This document shows positions 10,800 through 22,891 of a stretch of DNA of 64,000 nucleotides, one piece after another; within the stretch, counting starts at the first letter, position 1, and the number at the start of each line of letters is the position of its first letter. Location: the NCBI GenBank assembly GCA_946811185.2, contig OX328112.1, forward strand, positions 23,589,558 to 23,653,557, given 5' to 3'. Both the position numbers and the translations under genes were made by a program. This DNA is from Hippopus hippopus. Its lineage: Eukaryota > Mollusca > Bivalvia > Cardiida > Cardiidae. The notes beneath the pieces were generated by a model, which had not been told where the DNA came from, ran no database searches, and was given only the letters and a program-made list of their open reading frames with translations.

Positions 10800-10874
10800 C
10801 TGACAGATAGGAGACCCTTTCTCGTAAGATAGGCACAATGTCTGCTGCTTTGAGCCCCTCTGTTCTGCGGCCAC
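10800..10874 (-). CDS. trio: trio exon 2
   Basis: 75 nt encoding GGRRTEGLKAADIVPILRER then VSYLSG. The pattern K(A)-x-D-x-(L/V)PIL-E-V-YLSGG aligns with the helix that opens the TRIO SEC14 domain. The acceptor is atttacag and the donor gtaagt. Split glycine codons at both ends keep frame with exons 1 and 3. Confidence 0.92.
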
Positions 10875-11208
10875 CTGTAAATAGAAATCATATGCTGTAT
10901 TTCCAACCATAATTTACATATCACATGTATGTCCTGGTCATGTTTCTTTGTGTCTTGTGGCAGAATGTTTTCGAAAATATCATAGTGAAATTGATCATTA
11001 CACGCAATTTCTCCTCTTGCAACAATTTTTCACATGTTTTCATGAATTAATTTCAAGATGAATTCATACTGACTATCAACAGTTCACAAGGATGTTCTTC
11101 AGGTGACATCTGCTACAAAATTTGTTCAAGACATTAAGTTTATAAAATACCTCTAAAGCAAAGGCATCATAAACAAAATGAACACTTTGTCCAGGAACAA
11201 CTGACAAA

Positions 11209-11734
11209 ATTAACGTTACAAATTTACTAAATAATGAAAAAATTTTAGACTTGTCCAAATTACAGTCATTTGCAAACAACAAATTAAATGTAGCTGAAAT
11301 GACGGTACTTATCTGTGAAACTGAAGAAAACCTTGTGGAAAAAGGAGAAAATACTGGTTACCAGCATTTTCCCTTTTTCCCATAATGTTTTCATAAGCTT
11401 TCCTTTGCAGATTCGTTACAAGTTGCCATAGTGCGGTAAAAGATTAATTGCCTCAGTACTTTCATTTAGTGGACTGAACTAACTTACAGAAGTTTTCATG
11501 GCCGTTTAACTCTATACCACACAATCCCGACTTTTAACAACCCTGAGAAAGAAGCCTTTTGAAAACATTGTGGGAAAAGGAGAAAATGCTGGTAACCAGC
11601 GTTTTTTCCTTTTCCCACAATGTTTTCTACCCTTCCCAAAAATAATTTCAATTTTTAAGTCACATTCATTTTGTCGTCTGCAAATGCTTTCAATTTGGAC
11701 AAGTCTATAATTTTGTCGTTTGGTAAAGAGTTAA
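11209..11734. mobile_element. MITE A pair
   Basis: 11,209-11,446 is plus-oriented and diverged. 11,506-11,734 is minus-oriented and complete, with TTAA at both ends. Confidence 0.75.
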
Positions 11735-11810
11735 ACCAGAATAACCAAACAATGTAGATCCATAATCAGGCTGATCTGTCATCTGCGATATCTTCATAAA
11801 GAAGCTCTCT

Positions 11811-12425
11811 CACTATTGCGTATCAGCTTGCGTATTTACGGCGTATCGCAATAAGAAGAACGCCGCGACAATGCCGCAGTAACGTCAACTTAAGTAGCTA
11901 ATACTCTTTGGTACGTAGCATGATCTCCTTGTACGCGGAGGTGCGACATTTTTTTAAGTCCACACTTAAAAATACGTAGCACAAACGTAGCAGCTCCAAT
12001 ACGCCATGCTTACGTCACACATACGCCGTAAAAGCGAAAACAATGCAGCAGTGACACCACGGGAACGTAGCTCGAACACTTATTACGTCATGCGAACATA
12101 TTGGTTAAGATGAAAGGTTTGACTTCTTTTGAACGAATGACAGCAACGAAGTGAGCAGAGCTGTTTTCCATCGGTGACCACCGTATTTACACAATGTCAA
12201 GGCTGCACATAAGAAAGGAACATCGTGCTAATGAAGCGGTTACGCCACGCTTACGCCTCAGTACGCCGTACTTTATGTCCCTTGAAAATCCATACAAACA
12301 CAGACACGCCACAGAAACGTCGAACATACGCCCTGTCTTTAATTTTGAACAAAATATGCCTCAGTTCTTGGCGATTGACCCACGTAAAGAAGTTTTGTTG
12401 CATACGCCGCTGATACGCAATAGTG
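11811..12425. mobile_element. foldback element with degenerate TACG repeats
   Basis: Mirror-image ends cactattgcgtatcag / ctgatacgcaatagtg enclose 615 bp rich in variants of tacg(cc), such as tacgccgta, acgtagc and cttacgtcac, on both strands. There is no transposase. The centre (about 12,090-12,230) is less repetitive. A related layout occurs at 59,812-60,580. Confidence 0.6.
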
Positions 12426-12469
12426 ACAGTAGCGTAAGCACCTTATGCAGTCTGTACCTTGCTAAGACT

Positions 12470-13377
12470 TTACCCTTTACCACACAATCCAGACTTTTAA
12501 AGACCCTGAGAAAGAAAGCTTTTGAAAACATTGTGGGATATGGAGAAAATGCTGGTAACCAGCATTTTCTCCTTTTCCCACAATGTTTTCTCCCTTTACC
12601 AAACCAAATTTCTATTTTTTGATTCCCATTTATTTTGTCGTCTGCAAATGCTTTAATTTGGACTAGTTTAGAATTTTGTTGTTTGGTAAAGAGTTAACCC
12701 TTTCACACACAAGCCCCAGTTTTAACAACCCTTAACTCTTTACCAAACAACAAAATTTTAGACATGTCCAAATTGAAATATTTTGCAGTCAACAAGATGA
12801 GTGTGACTCAAAATTTGAAATTTATTTTGGTAGGGTAGAAAACACTGTGGGAAAAGAAAAAAATGCTGGTTACCAGCATTTTCTTCTTTTCCAAAAATGT
12901 TTTCAAAAGGCTACTTCCTCATAGTCAATGAAACTCGGGATTGTGTGGTAAAGGGTTAATGAGTAAGCTTTTGAGAACATTGAAGAAAAAGGAGAAAATG
13001 CTTGTAACCAGCATTTGCTTCCTTTTCCTCCTTATTTTCTACACTATTAGAGACAGAAATCATCATTGGAACTATATCAAATTTGTCGTCTGCAAATGCT
13101 TTCGATTTGGTGGAGTTCAAAATTTTGTCGTCTGGTATAGAGTTAAGCCTTGCAGGGTTAAGTCTGGATTTAAATGCTCAAGCTGACACTACAGATCAAA
13201 ATCAAAGCACCCAGTAAATGCCACTCAAATCTGAAATTTGCCTTATGAAGGGTAGAAAACATTGTGGGAAAAGGAGAAAATGCTGGTTACCAGCATTTTC
13301 TCCTTTTCCCACAATATTTTCAAAGGCCTCTTTATTCATGGTTGCTGAAAAAAACCCGAGATTGTTTGTGAAAGGGT
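12470..13377. mobile_element. MITE A cluster, four copies
   Basis: 12,470-12,697 (minus), 12,732-12,959 (plus), 12,960-13,146 (minus, 5' truncated) and about 13,200-13,377 (plus). Confidence 0.7.
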
Positions 13378-13514
13378 GGATATCCTCTTATCAATTTTCA
13401 GATGATTCATTTGTGACTCAAGCTGGAAATGTCTACCACGGAGGTAACAGCAAAAAAATCTTCTTTATTCATACTCAAACAAAAAAAATACAGGTACTTG
13501 TGAGCAGGTAGGGG

Positions 13515-13810
13515 AAGAAATTGATTGATTGATTGATTGTATGCTGTTTAACACCGTTTTCAACATTATTTCAGTTATATTGCGGCAGCCAGTGCACCTA
13601 TCCATGCTTTCCTGGAGTCCCCTTTACAAGTACTCTGCACAATATTCTTTCCAAGCCACTGACTGCTTTCCAACATAACCATCGTCTAAACAATGATCAG
13701 CGGTGAGAGAGGAATGAATCCTGTTGCAATGACTATCATCAATCCTCGGAAAGAAATTGGCCATGCCAGGGATCAAACCATCAACTCCCTGTTCTTGAGT
13801 CCTGTACGCT
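13515..13810 (-). mobile_element. SINE (type S1)
   Basis: The left end has the ttgattgattgattgatt tail; the body follows (cattatttcagttatattgc, ccactgactgctttcc, acaatgatcagcggtgag) and the box B region lies at about 13,760-13,790. It abuts GA-rich DNA where the head should continue. Confidence 0.65.
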
Positions 13811-13975
13811 ATCAGGGCTCAGCACAAGAGAGGGAGAGGAGGTGGAAAGAGAGATTGGCCACAAGAGAAACAGAGAGAGAGGGGGGGGAGGGGAGAGAGA
13901 GGGATTGAAGGAGAGAAAGAAGGGGAGAATGAGAGGGAGGGAGGGAGAGAGAGAGCCAGAGGGAGAGAGCCTCCA
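13811..13975. repeat. GA-rich purine microsatellite
   Basis: Long run of gagag/gggag variants on the plus strand. The Pro/Leu/Ser-rich frames read across it on the other strand are artefacts of composition. Confidence 0.8.
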
Positions 13976-13984
13976 AGCAATCCA

Positions 13985-14760
13985 TGGCTGGTAACCAGCA
14001 TTTTCTCCTTTTTCCACAGTGTTTCTAACCTATCAAAACAAGTTTCATCACTTCATTACCTAAGGCACACTTAATTGTCGTCTCCAAAATGCTTTCAGTT
14101 TGAACAAGTCTATATAATAGTACATTTTTGTCGTTTGGTAAAGCATTTCTATTTCTTTACTTCTTCTAGTTCATATTGAAACTAGCCATCATGGCATCAT
14201 GATTTATGGTTACCAGCATTTTCTCCTCATCCCTAGATGTTTTCAAAAGCTTGAATCCTCAAGGTCATTGAAACCTAAGATCATCTGGTAAAGGGTTTAA
14301 CACTGTACCAAATTACCAAATTTTAGACCATTCCAAATTGAAAGCATTTGCAAATAAATACAAAAATGTGTCACAAATGACTGTCTGGAATGGAAAAAAA
14401 CATCATGGTCAAAATAAAAAGAAAACGCTGGTTTCAAGCATTTTCAAAGCCAGCATTTTCTCCATTTCCCCACAATATTTTCAAAAACTATTTTTCTCAG
14501 GGTCTTTAAAAGTTGAATTGTGTGGCAAAGGGTTTAACTCTTTACCACACAACAAAATTTTAGACCTGCCCATATTGAAAGTTTTTCGAGACGAAAAATT
14601 GAATGGGGTTCAGTTGATGAAGTTTTTCTTTGAAAAGGTAAAAAATATTGTGGGAAAAGGAGAAAATGCTGCTTATCAGCATTTTCTCCTTTTCCCACAA
14701 TATTTTCAAAAACTTTCTGTTTCAGGGTTGTTCAAGTAGGAACTGGGTAGTAAGGGGTTT
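13985..14760. mobile_element. MITE A cluster, partial and complete copies
   Basis: A half copy at 13,985-14,147, a partial copy at 14,205-14,303, then 14,297-14,536 and 14,533-14,760, both plus, joined head to tail through shared TTAA sites. Confidence 0.65.
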
Positions 14761-14938
14761 ATACATGTAAGTAGGAAATTACTCCAAGACACCATGCCGA
14801 GTTTTATCCAAAAATCTCTACTACCTTGCTTAAAGGCAGGATGAAAGGATCTTCAATGTGGAAAAAAAAAGAACAAAAAACCAGGTAAATGAAAAAGAAA
14901 GAATTCCCCTTGCGTAAGTCTTGAAGTGCCTTTTAGGA

Positions 14939-15071
14939 TTATTGGTAGTTCCCTTTGCTGCAAGCATAGATCAGGATCAGACTGCACAAAACATGCAGTC
15001 TGATTTTTGATCTACAGCTGTCTGCTTTGCTGAGACATTCCAGACAATAGCAGCCTTGGTACTGCAATTAT
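14939..15071. mobile_element. MITE B fragment
   Basis: It retains the core gatcagactgcacaaaacatgcagtctgatttttgatctac and little else. Confidence 0.5.
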
Positions 15072-15297
15072 TTAACTCTACCAAACAACATAATTTTGGT
15101 CTCTTTCAAATTGTAAGCATTTGTAGACGACAAATTAAATGTGGCTCAAATGACGATTTCTGTGCTTGATAGGGTAGAAAACATTGCAGGAAAAGGAGAA
15201 AATGCTGGCTACCAGCATTTTCTCCTTTTTCCAAAATGTTTTCAAAAGCCTTCACCTTAGGGTCTTTAAACCTCAGGATTTTGTGGCAAAGGGTTAA
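15072..15297 (+). mobile_element. MITE A
   Basis: Complete plus-oriented copy with TTAA at 15,072 and 15,294. Confidence 0.8.
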
Positions 15298-15307
15298 GTC
15301 CTGTATC

Positions 15308-15605
15308 TCGACCAAGCTAGGTAGCACAGTTGGTAGCATATAAGACTTGAGACCAGGGGATTGCTGGTTCCAATCCCCAGCTCTACAAATTTCTTTTCGA
15401 GGAATGATGATAGTACATGCTACAGAATTTATTCCTCTCTGAAAGCTGATCATTGTTTCGACAATGGTGATATGTGGAAGCAGACAATGGGAAGAATATT
15501 TTGCAAAGCGCTGGTAGAAGAAACACTAGGAAAGCATGAATGTCCACTGGCCACGGCACTATCACTGAAATAATGCTGAAAACAGGGCCAAACATCAAAC
15601 AAACT
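15308..15605 (+). mobile_element. SINE (type S1), tRNA-like head visible
   Basis: Box A taggtagcacagttggtagc and box B ggttccaatcc stand at the left. The S1 body follows and the element ends with ctgaaataatgctgaaaac. The minus-strand frames across it are shadows. Confidence 0.7.
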
Positions 15606-15717
15606 AGACTGAAAATGTTTGTCGGGGATTACACTTGTTACCTCATAATTCATGCTTCCTTACAGTATTTTTCCATTAGAATCGGACCAGGGACCTCCGT
15701 ATCGCTGATGTAAGGCC

Positions 15718-16353
15718 TTAACCCTTTATCTCACGATCTCTTAATGACTCTGAAAAAGAGCCTTAAAAACACTCTGCTAACCAGCATTTTCTTCTTTTCC
15801 CTCAATGTTTTCTGCCCTATCACAGACAAATTCCACCATTTGAGCCACATTCAAAATTATCGTCTGCAAATGCTTCCATTTTGGATAAGTCTACATTTTT
15901 GTCGTGTGGTAGAGTTAACCCTTAACTCTTTACCAAACGACATACTTTTAGACTAGTCCAAATTGAAAGCATTTGCAGACGACAAAATTAAAGTGACTCA
16001 AAAATTGAAATTTGTTTTGGGAAGGGAAGAAAACATTGTGGTTAAAGGAGAAAATGCTGGTAACCAGCATTTTCTCCTTTTCCCACAATGTTTTCAGAAG
16101 GCTTCTTTCTGAGGGTCGTGAAAACCAGGGATTGTTTGGGAAAGGGTTAACCAGACGACAACACTTCAGACTGGTCCAAATTGAAAGCATTTTGCGGACG
16201 ACAAAATAAATGTGAATCAAAAATGAAATTTATTTTGTGAAAGGTAAAAAATATTGTGAGAAAAGTAGAAAATGCTGCTGACCAGCATTTTCTCCGTTTT
16301 CTACAATATTTTCCAAAGGTTTTTTCTTCAGTGTCATTGATGTAAAGGGTTAA
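15718..16353. mobile_element. MITE A cluster, three copies
   Basis: 15,718-15,918 (minus), 15,922-16,150 (plus) and 16,147-16,353 (plus, left end diverged). The last two share one TTAA. Confidence 0.75.
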
Positions 16354-16642
16354 GCATTAGGCCACAAAACAGCCACAGACTTCAGAAAAAGACATTGTCC
16401 CTTCTTTCGACCCCAACTTGATTATCTGCTCCCGAGCTACACAGGGCCCCTGAGATGTTTGGAAAATGGTAACCACATCAGACTTGAACTTGCCATGGCT
16501 AGGCATGATTATGATCTACACTGTCCATACAGATCACTGGTTTCTTGGGGTAAAAACAGACAAAAGCCAATTAACAGATAAAGATTACAAGAAAATCTCT
16601 TAAATGCATCCTCCCAGAAACATGTTCCCCTAGCCTACACAA

Positions 16643-19216
16643 TTAACCCTTTACCAAACAACAAAGTTTAGAGTGGTCCAAATTGAAAGAAGGCAACAAA
16701 TAAAATGTGTTGCATATACATGTAATGGAATTCATCTCTGATGGGCAAGAAAACTTTGTGGGTATTTTCTCCACAATGCTTTCCAATGTCTTTGCCGTAA
16801 GGGTTAACCCTTTATCAGACAATCCCCTTTTCAATCACTGAAGAAAAAGACTCTCCTTTTCAGATAATGCTTTCTAAGTGAGCCTTTCAAACACAATTAG
16901 TATCATTTGACTTGATTCAGGTTTGTCATCAGGGTTTGAATTTCATTTTTTTATCCACTGGCAAATTTTAGCAAGTGGCTTTTTTTTCCACTCGCAAAAT
17001 TAAAATTGGACTGGCATTTTTCTTTTTTTTTTGAAGCCCAGCATGCCTACCAATGGTAACGAACAAACGGCCAGTACAAACTGTTCAATTGTATTCTATT
17101 ACATAACCTGTAGACTATACTGGTGTAATCGAATTTCGCCAACGCAAGGGAAACTGCTCTTGCGGATTGCACAAAACATTAGTAATTTTCTTTATGGTTA
17201 AATATCTATGCACTTGTATTCAAATACTTTTGTAAATAATTTTTACCACTTAAACATCTATATTTATCTGTCAAAACATTGTTAGAAGTAAGACAGTACA
17301 AAGTCACCATCTATAAAAAGAATAAGCTAATTTCGACAACTCTGGTTTTCCAAAAATTAGAGATCCCAGAGAGGGTGAAATGAAATAAAAAATTCACAGC
17401 ATCATTTCAGCAATATTCATTGCCTCCCTTGGATATTAACTCTACATTTACTTCCTACCAGAAAACCTGAAGGACACAAAACAAAACGCAGCTCTCAGAA
17501 AACAAAATCGACAATTATGTGATTTTTCGTGCAATTATTTCTGCTGTGGCACTAAAATATTACAATCTCACTCAGGATGACAGTGCTGGGGATAAAGAGG
17601 CTGTAAATCTAAAAAAGATAACCTTTTGTAGCTCACAGAAAAAGCTATTTTCTTATCTTTGTAGTGATTTTTGTACCTGATTCAGTCTATTTTCTTAGGA
17701 AAAAAATTAATAAGGACCCCTCTGTCATTCATATGGATATATTTCCCTTTAGGTGCACCATACGAAACTTCGGCTATTAAAGTTCAAAAGATAACCTGTC
17801 AAACCGAAAATAGACGACACAAAAAAGTTTTAAGCTAAAAGTATCTTTTAAAATCTGCATATAAAGGAGACACCTGAAACGTGATAATAAAATGGCGGGG
17901 AAAAGCATGTGAGAGGTCGCTTATGAACTTTTTTCCTATTGATAGGTATTTTTCTTTCATTAGATTCAAGTGACAGTTCAAAACACTTTTGCTGCTAAGA
18001 TATAAATCATTTCTGTGAATAGCTGGTGTCACAGATACGAAAATATTGCCCGAGAACATAGATGGCGAAATTCGATTACTAGCGAAATTCACTTACGCTC
18101 CTATGCCCTTTTCTCATAACTTCGTGAACCTAACTGGCATTTTCATGTCATCAGAGAGATAAACAAGGCATGGATATAATATAGGCATAATAGTAGATGG
18201 GAAATGAGTCAGAAATCATTTTTGAACAAGAGAGAGTACATTTAACCTGATTTTCATAGCAAAATTATCCTAAAAATACATTTGATCACCACCAAAAATT
18301 TACCAGACGATTAGAGACAACAACCAAACAAAGAAAAGGAACGTTAATTAGTATTAAAAACATCATTTAACTATCAATTCAATTCCAGTTGAATATCTGT
18401 TCTCAAACCAAGTTAAATTTCTATAAAATTTACAATGGTGGACTATTCTGTAAATGAATTACGGACGTATCACATCCGAATATCTGCGTGTCCGATAACT
18501 GGTTTACCGAGTCCATCACGTCCGACTTGCTTCTCGTTGTTATTTGTGCATAATAATTATCTTTTTATGAAAGATGGATAAATATTTCTGTTTTATAATC
18601 AGAGATTGAATTCGCCTACCGTTTTTTTCCGTATAAAAATCGAAAAATCGTAGGACTGGCCGTGAGTGCAGACGAACGTACTTGGCTCACGAAACTCAGA
18701 TAACGAACGACAACTCGGAGGCTTCATGTAAAATTATCAACAGCCGTCGTAGGGTATTCTCAGTGCGACATGACCGATGTTTATCCAGAATGAAAAGAAT
18801 TACCTTATTTATATTCACATATGAAATTTAGTACATTTGGTAATTTATTTCAATAATTTGCACTCGCATTTTTTATCGAGTACTTGAAATTTCAACTCGC
18901 ATTTTCCAATTCTGACTCGCATTTTGCGAGTAAATATGTGGGAATTTCGAACCCTGGTCATATGCAAATACTTTTACAGTGAATGGGTTTAACTCTTTAC
19001 CACACAGTCCCGACTTTCAACGACCTGCAGCAGAAAGCTTTTGAAAACATTGTGGGAAAAGGAGAAAATGCTGGTAACCAGCATTTTCTCCTTGTCCCAC
19101 AATGTTTTCCACCCTTCCCAGAACAAATTTCAATTTTTGAGTCACATTAATTTTTTCGTCTGCGAATGCTCTCAATTTGGACCAGTCTGAAATTTTGTCG
19201 TTTGGCAAAGAGTTAA
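16643..19216. mobile_element. chain of three MITE A copies sharing TTAA sites, one split by a 2-kb element
   Basis: 16,643-16,807 (plus, internally shortened), 16,804-18,992 (minus, interrupted by 16,930-18,956) and 18,989-19,216 (minus). Neighbours share single TTAA tetranucleotides at 16,804-16,807 and 18,989-18,992. Confidence 0.7.
16930..18956. mobile_element. hAT-like element, 2,027 bp, 5-bp target-site duplication
   Basis: Terminal inverted repeats CAGGGTTTGAATTTC / GAATTTCGAACCCTG, flanked by GTCAT at 16,925-16,929 and 18,957-18,961. Removing the insertion restores a MITE A. Subterminal ctcgcattttt-like motifs recur near both ends, and a second inverted pair (AATCGAATTTCGCCA) occurs at 17,127 and 18,062. 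No transposase frame is visible, so it is non-autonomous. CAGGG ends fit the hAT superfamily; a 5-bp duplication is shorter than the usual 8. Confidence 0.65.
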
Positions 19217-19234
19217 AATCTTAAAATGGCAAAG

Positions 19235-20574
19235 AGATAGCTTTACTGGACAACAAAATTTTGGGCTTACTGTAAGCATTTTGCAGTCAACAAGAAGTAG
19301 AATACCTCATATTTGACACAAAATGATTGAAATTTACCTTTGAGTTCGGGAGGGAGGATTTGACACTTCTTTCCTTTCTCCAAAATGTTTTCAAAAGCCT
19401 TCTTCTTATTTGGATGGTATAATGAAGGGCTGAATGCATCCCTCCCAAAAACATGTTTTCTTCACCAATACAATTATAAATACAAGATAGGAACAAACAG
19501 CCTTTCTTGTCAAAATCTAATCAAGGGTAATCTTTGTACTACTGCAACCATCTTAAGTTGCTTTTTTTGTTCCTTCTTTTTATGTGATACATTTTGTGGA
19601 AGGGTATATTTCGTGTTGTAAAATGTCAAACTTGTAGTTGTAATCTTCAATACTCGGGCAAATGGCTCAAAATGAGATATGAATGATTTTGAGCTCAGAG
19701 TTGCTATAATAAAACTATGCATCAAGATAGTAACATCGCTGAGAAAATGAAAACATGTTAACCCTGTAAGTGCCAATTACAAGTAAACATGCTATTGCTG
19801 CCAGTTTAGATTATGATAAGAATGCACTAAAGTTGCAGTCTGATCTTCAATGTACACTGTCTCCTATGCAGAAATATTTTAGCCAATAGAAGTAAAGAAC
19901 TGAAAATTACTCCACGGTATTTTTCTACACTTAAAATTTCAATTTTGTTTATTTGGTGCTTCAAGTGTCAACCATTTACTAAACAGTAACTGTTCTTATT
20001 GTTACCATGAAGAAGGAATATTTTGAAAACATTGTAGAAAAAGAAAAAAATGCAGGTTAAAACCATTTTCTCCTTCCCCCACAATATTTTCCATCCTTTC
20101 ACATATGTATTGACGACCCCTGGTAATGGATTTCGACATTTTAAAACATTGTAGGAAAAAGAGAAAAATGTCTGTAAGCTCTTGGAGAGAAATACCATCA
20201 TTTAGGCCAGTTTTCATGTTGTTTGTATGCTTTCAAATGAGACCAGCCTAAAAAAAAATGTGTTGCTGGAAAAACAGTAACTTTTCACATGATGGCAAAC
20301 CTTCAGACTAGTCCAAATGAACAGGATTTGCTGGCTACAAATTAGGTGAGTGTAGAATGATAGGATTTCCTCAGAGAAGGTAGAAAACACTATGGAAAAG
20401 GAGAAAATGCCAGTGACCAGCATTTTCTCCTTTTCCCACAATGTTTCAAAAAGCCTCCTCTCTTTGGGGTCGTTAAACTCAGGATGGTGTTGCAAAGGTT
20501 TAATTGTCGCCTGCAAATGCAAGAAAAATTAGTAAGTCTAAAATTCTGTTGTTTGGTATAGAGTTAAGGGTTAA
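19235..20574. mobile_element. diverged MITE A copies with a MITE B
   Basis: A remnants at 19,235-19,425, 19,970-20,205, 20,278-20,503 and 20,503-20,574; MITE B at about 19,757-19,965 (gccagtttagattatgat, gttgcagtctgatcttcaatg). 19,426-19,756 shows nothing recognisable. Confidence 0.5.
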
Positions 20575-21030
20575 ATGAATATTAGCTGTAGAATCACGTA
20601 AGAAAATTCCTTTGCAATCTCAGAAATAAACTGGCCTTTATTCCAACCAATGGCCCCAAGACAGTTTATCAATTAGAAAATGCTTCCACACCCCTTCCCT
20701 GACCTGTTTTCAATATGAGGAATCCCTCAATTGTCATTAAAACAGTTACCCCAACCCCCCTGACTTTTTCACACAGAGGCATGTGACCCCCTTCAAATGG
20801 ATAACAATGGGAAACATTTAAATTTTGGGGGATATTTAGAAATTTTGGGGGTTCAGATTCAAAGAAAAATTAGGGGTCTCAGTGGAGTAGATCTTGGATT
20901 ACAACTTCTGATCTCTTTAGAACAAGAAATGATGGGAAATTCCCCCAGACCTTCCTCCCAGTCCTTCCCCCAATGACATGGCTTTGCAACAACAGTGAGA
21001 AAATATGGCCTTACCAGGTAACCAGGGTCT
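20575..21030. other. intronic stretch without gene
   Basis: A segment at 20,760-20,880 (gcatgtgacccccttcaaatgg, g-rich) resembles 28,470-28,555 (gtcatttgacccccttcagatg), suggesting another unnamed dispersed repeat. Otherwise nothing is seen. Confidence 0.4.
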
Positions 21031-21195
21031 GTATTTATGAACCATTCTAACGAATATTCTTAATCTTATTCTCAAGAACTTTCTGGTGGTAACACAACTT
21101 CTAATTGGCTAAACCATTTAGTTTAGCCAATCGGAAGCAGTGTTACTTTCAAATTTAGAAAATCTCAGAAATAAAGACCAAGAATTTTCTTAGCG
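21031..21195. mobile_element. MITE C
   Basis: Palindromic family with core cttctgattggctaaaccattt / ggtttagccaatcagaa and outer arms attctt-agtcttattctaga / aagaccaagaat. This copy is moderately diverged. Confidence 0.65.
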
Positions 21196-21279
21196 AATAC
21201 AATGACCGCTGGTTTTTCAACCATAATCACAAACCGGACTAAATACATGTATAGTGACTAACTTACATTTCCAAGACTA

Positions 21280-21800
21280 GCTATGATGGGAATTATGTTT
21301 CAAAAGTAACAGAAAACAAAAAGGGAAAAGGAGAAAATGCTGGTTACTGACATTTTCTCCATTTCCCATGATGTTCTCAGAAGCTTCCTTCCTCATGATA
21401 GTGAAAACAATCTGCATCTTTAGTAAAGGCAACTTAAAAAGTTTAAAAAAAAAATGTACATGTCTGTTCTATTTGGGCTGAATTCAAGTATCAAATACAC
21501 AAAAATATCACACTTCCGCAAAGTTTTCCCTTTTGTAATTTATAGCCTAAGTTTAACATGGAGGTTATCAGGTGTAGAATGAGAAATGATGCACTTTTTT
21601 TTTTCTTTTAACCCTTTCCCACACATCAAATTTTAGACTCGCATTCAAAACATCTGCAGACACCAAATTCAAAATTATTACAAATGAGCTTAAGTTCTCT
21701 GATAGGACAGAACACATTGTGGAAAAAGGAGAAAATGCTGGTTACCAGCATTTTCTCATTTTCCCACAATGTTTTCAAAAGGCTTCTTTTTAGGGTTGCT
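21280..21800 (+). mobile_element. MITE A, two incomplete copies
   Basis: 21,280-21,432 (degenerate, core gaaaatgctggttactgac) and 21,607-21,800 (plus, right end lost). Confidence 0.6.
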
Positions 21801-21854
21801 TATGTTACTCATGTGAAAGTAGAGACTAAGACCAGGGTCCATATTCACGTTGCC

Positions 21855-22015
21855 TGGGTTCCAGTATGTGCATTCTTTTTCCTTTTCTATCATTCGGACG
21901 TTACACAGTCAAAAATGATGGCCTGGGGACGTTCGAAAACTGATCGAAGCGACACGACATCTACTTTATTCCATCTCTCAGTGGAGTAAAGTAGATGTCG
22001 CTGCAATCAGTTTTC
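21855..22015. mobile_element. MITE F half-element plus palindrome
   Basis: gcctgggttccagta...tctatcattcggacgttac matches the arm of the palindrome at 35,096-35,246. It is followed by a second hairpin (aactgatcgaagcgacac / gtcgctgcaatcagtt, 21,938-22,010). Confidence 0.5.
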
Positions 22016-22485
22016 TTTAGTAAATGACAAAAAAAAATACCGAAATTCCACTAACCTTGGTTTGATCACTTCCTGTTTGTGAGTCACCTTTGAAAATAAT
22101 GACTACAAAAGTTCAAATTGATTATTCACAATGAGTTTGGAGGATAGTTTCACAATAACAAGGGTTGATGAAAGTCAAGATGAATTTTTGATGGCACTGA
22201 CCCGTTCAGGAAACTCACTTGTATATGGAATACATCATGATGTATTTGAATTGGTCTAAAAATGTGTGAATCCATCATTTTCAACATTGTGACGTCACGC
22301 AATAAACAAGTCTATAATTAGATTATCTGTACCATTCATGGTCATGGGGAGACCCTCTAATGTCCCCAGGCTGTAATAATAACAGAAGCGATAAACAGAC
22401 AGCTGCCACAGATCTAGCCTATAGCAGATCGCGATTAAGAGATTAATATGGAGTGATTAAGAAATTAATACCGCCTGGACCCAGG
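22016..22485. other. intronic stretch without gene
   Basis: No family recognised. A perfect TGACGTCA occurs at about 22,291-22,298. Confidence 0.4.
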
Positions 22486-22487
22486 CT

Positions 22488-22860
22488 AATATTCACCAAA
22501 CATTCTTGGTTTCATTCTCAATCTTATTCTAGATTTAGAAAGAAACACAACTTCTGATTGGCTAAACCATTTGGTTAAGCCATGCAGAAAGGTACTTTAC
22601 TTTCAACTCTAGAAACTTACAGAGAATAAGACTAAGAATGTTCTTTGGAATGACAGGTTAATACAGACCCAGGATCCATCTTCACTAACTGTTCTTAGTT
22701 TCATTCTTAGCCTAATTCTAGATTTAGAAAGTAACAAAACTTCTGATTGGCTAAACCAAATGGTTTAGCCAATCAGACGGTGTGTTCCTTTCAAATTTAG
22801 AAAATTCTTGAGAATAAGACTCAGAATGTTCTTAAGACTGGTTGGTGAATTTGGACTCAG
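22488..22860. mobile_element. MITE C, two adjacent copies
   Basis: 22,488-22,665 and about 22,672-22,860, each with the ttctgattggctaaacca palindrome and the ttcaccaa / ggtgaa outer ends. Same orientation, separated by a few bases. Confidence 0.7.
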
Positions 22861-22891
22861 ACATAAAGGAAATGTGCAGTCTGATGGTGGA

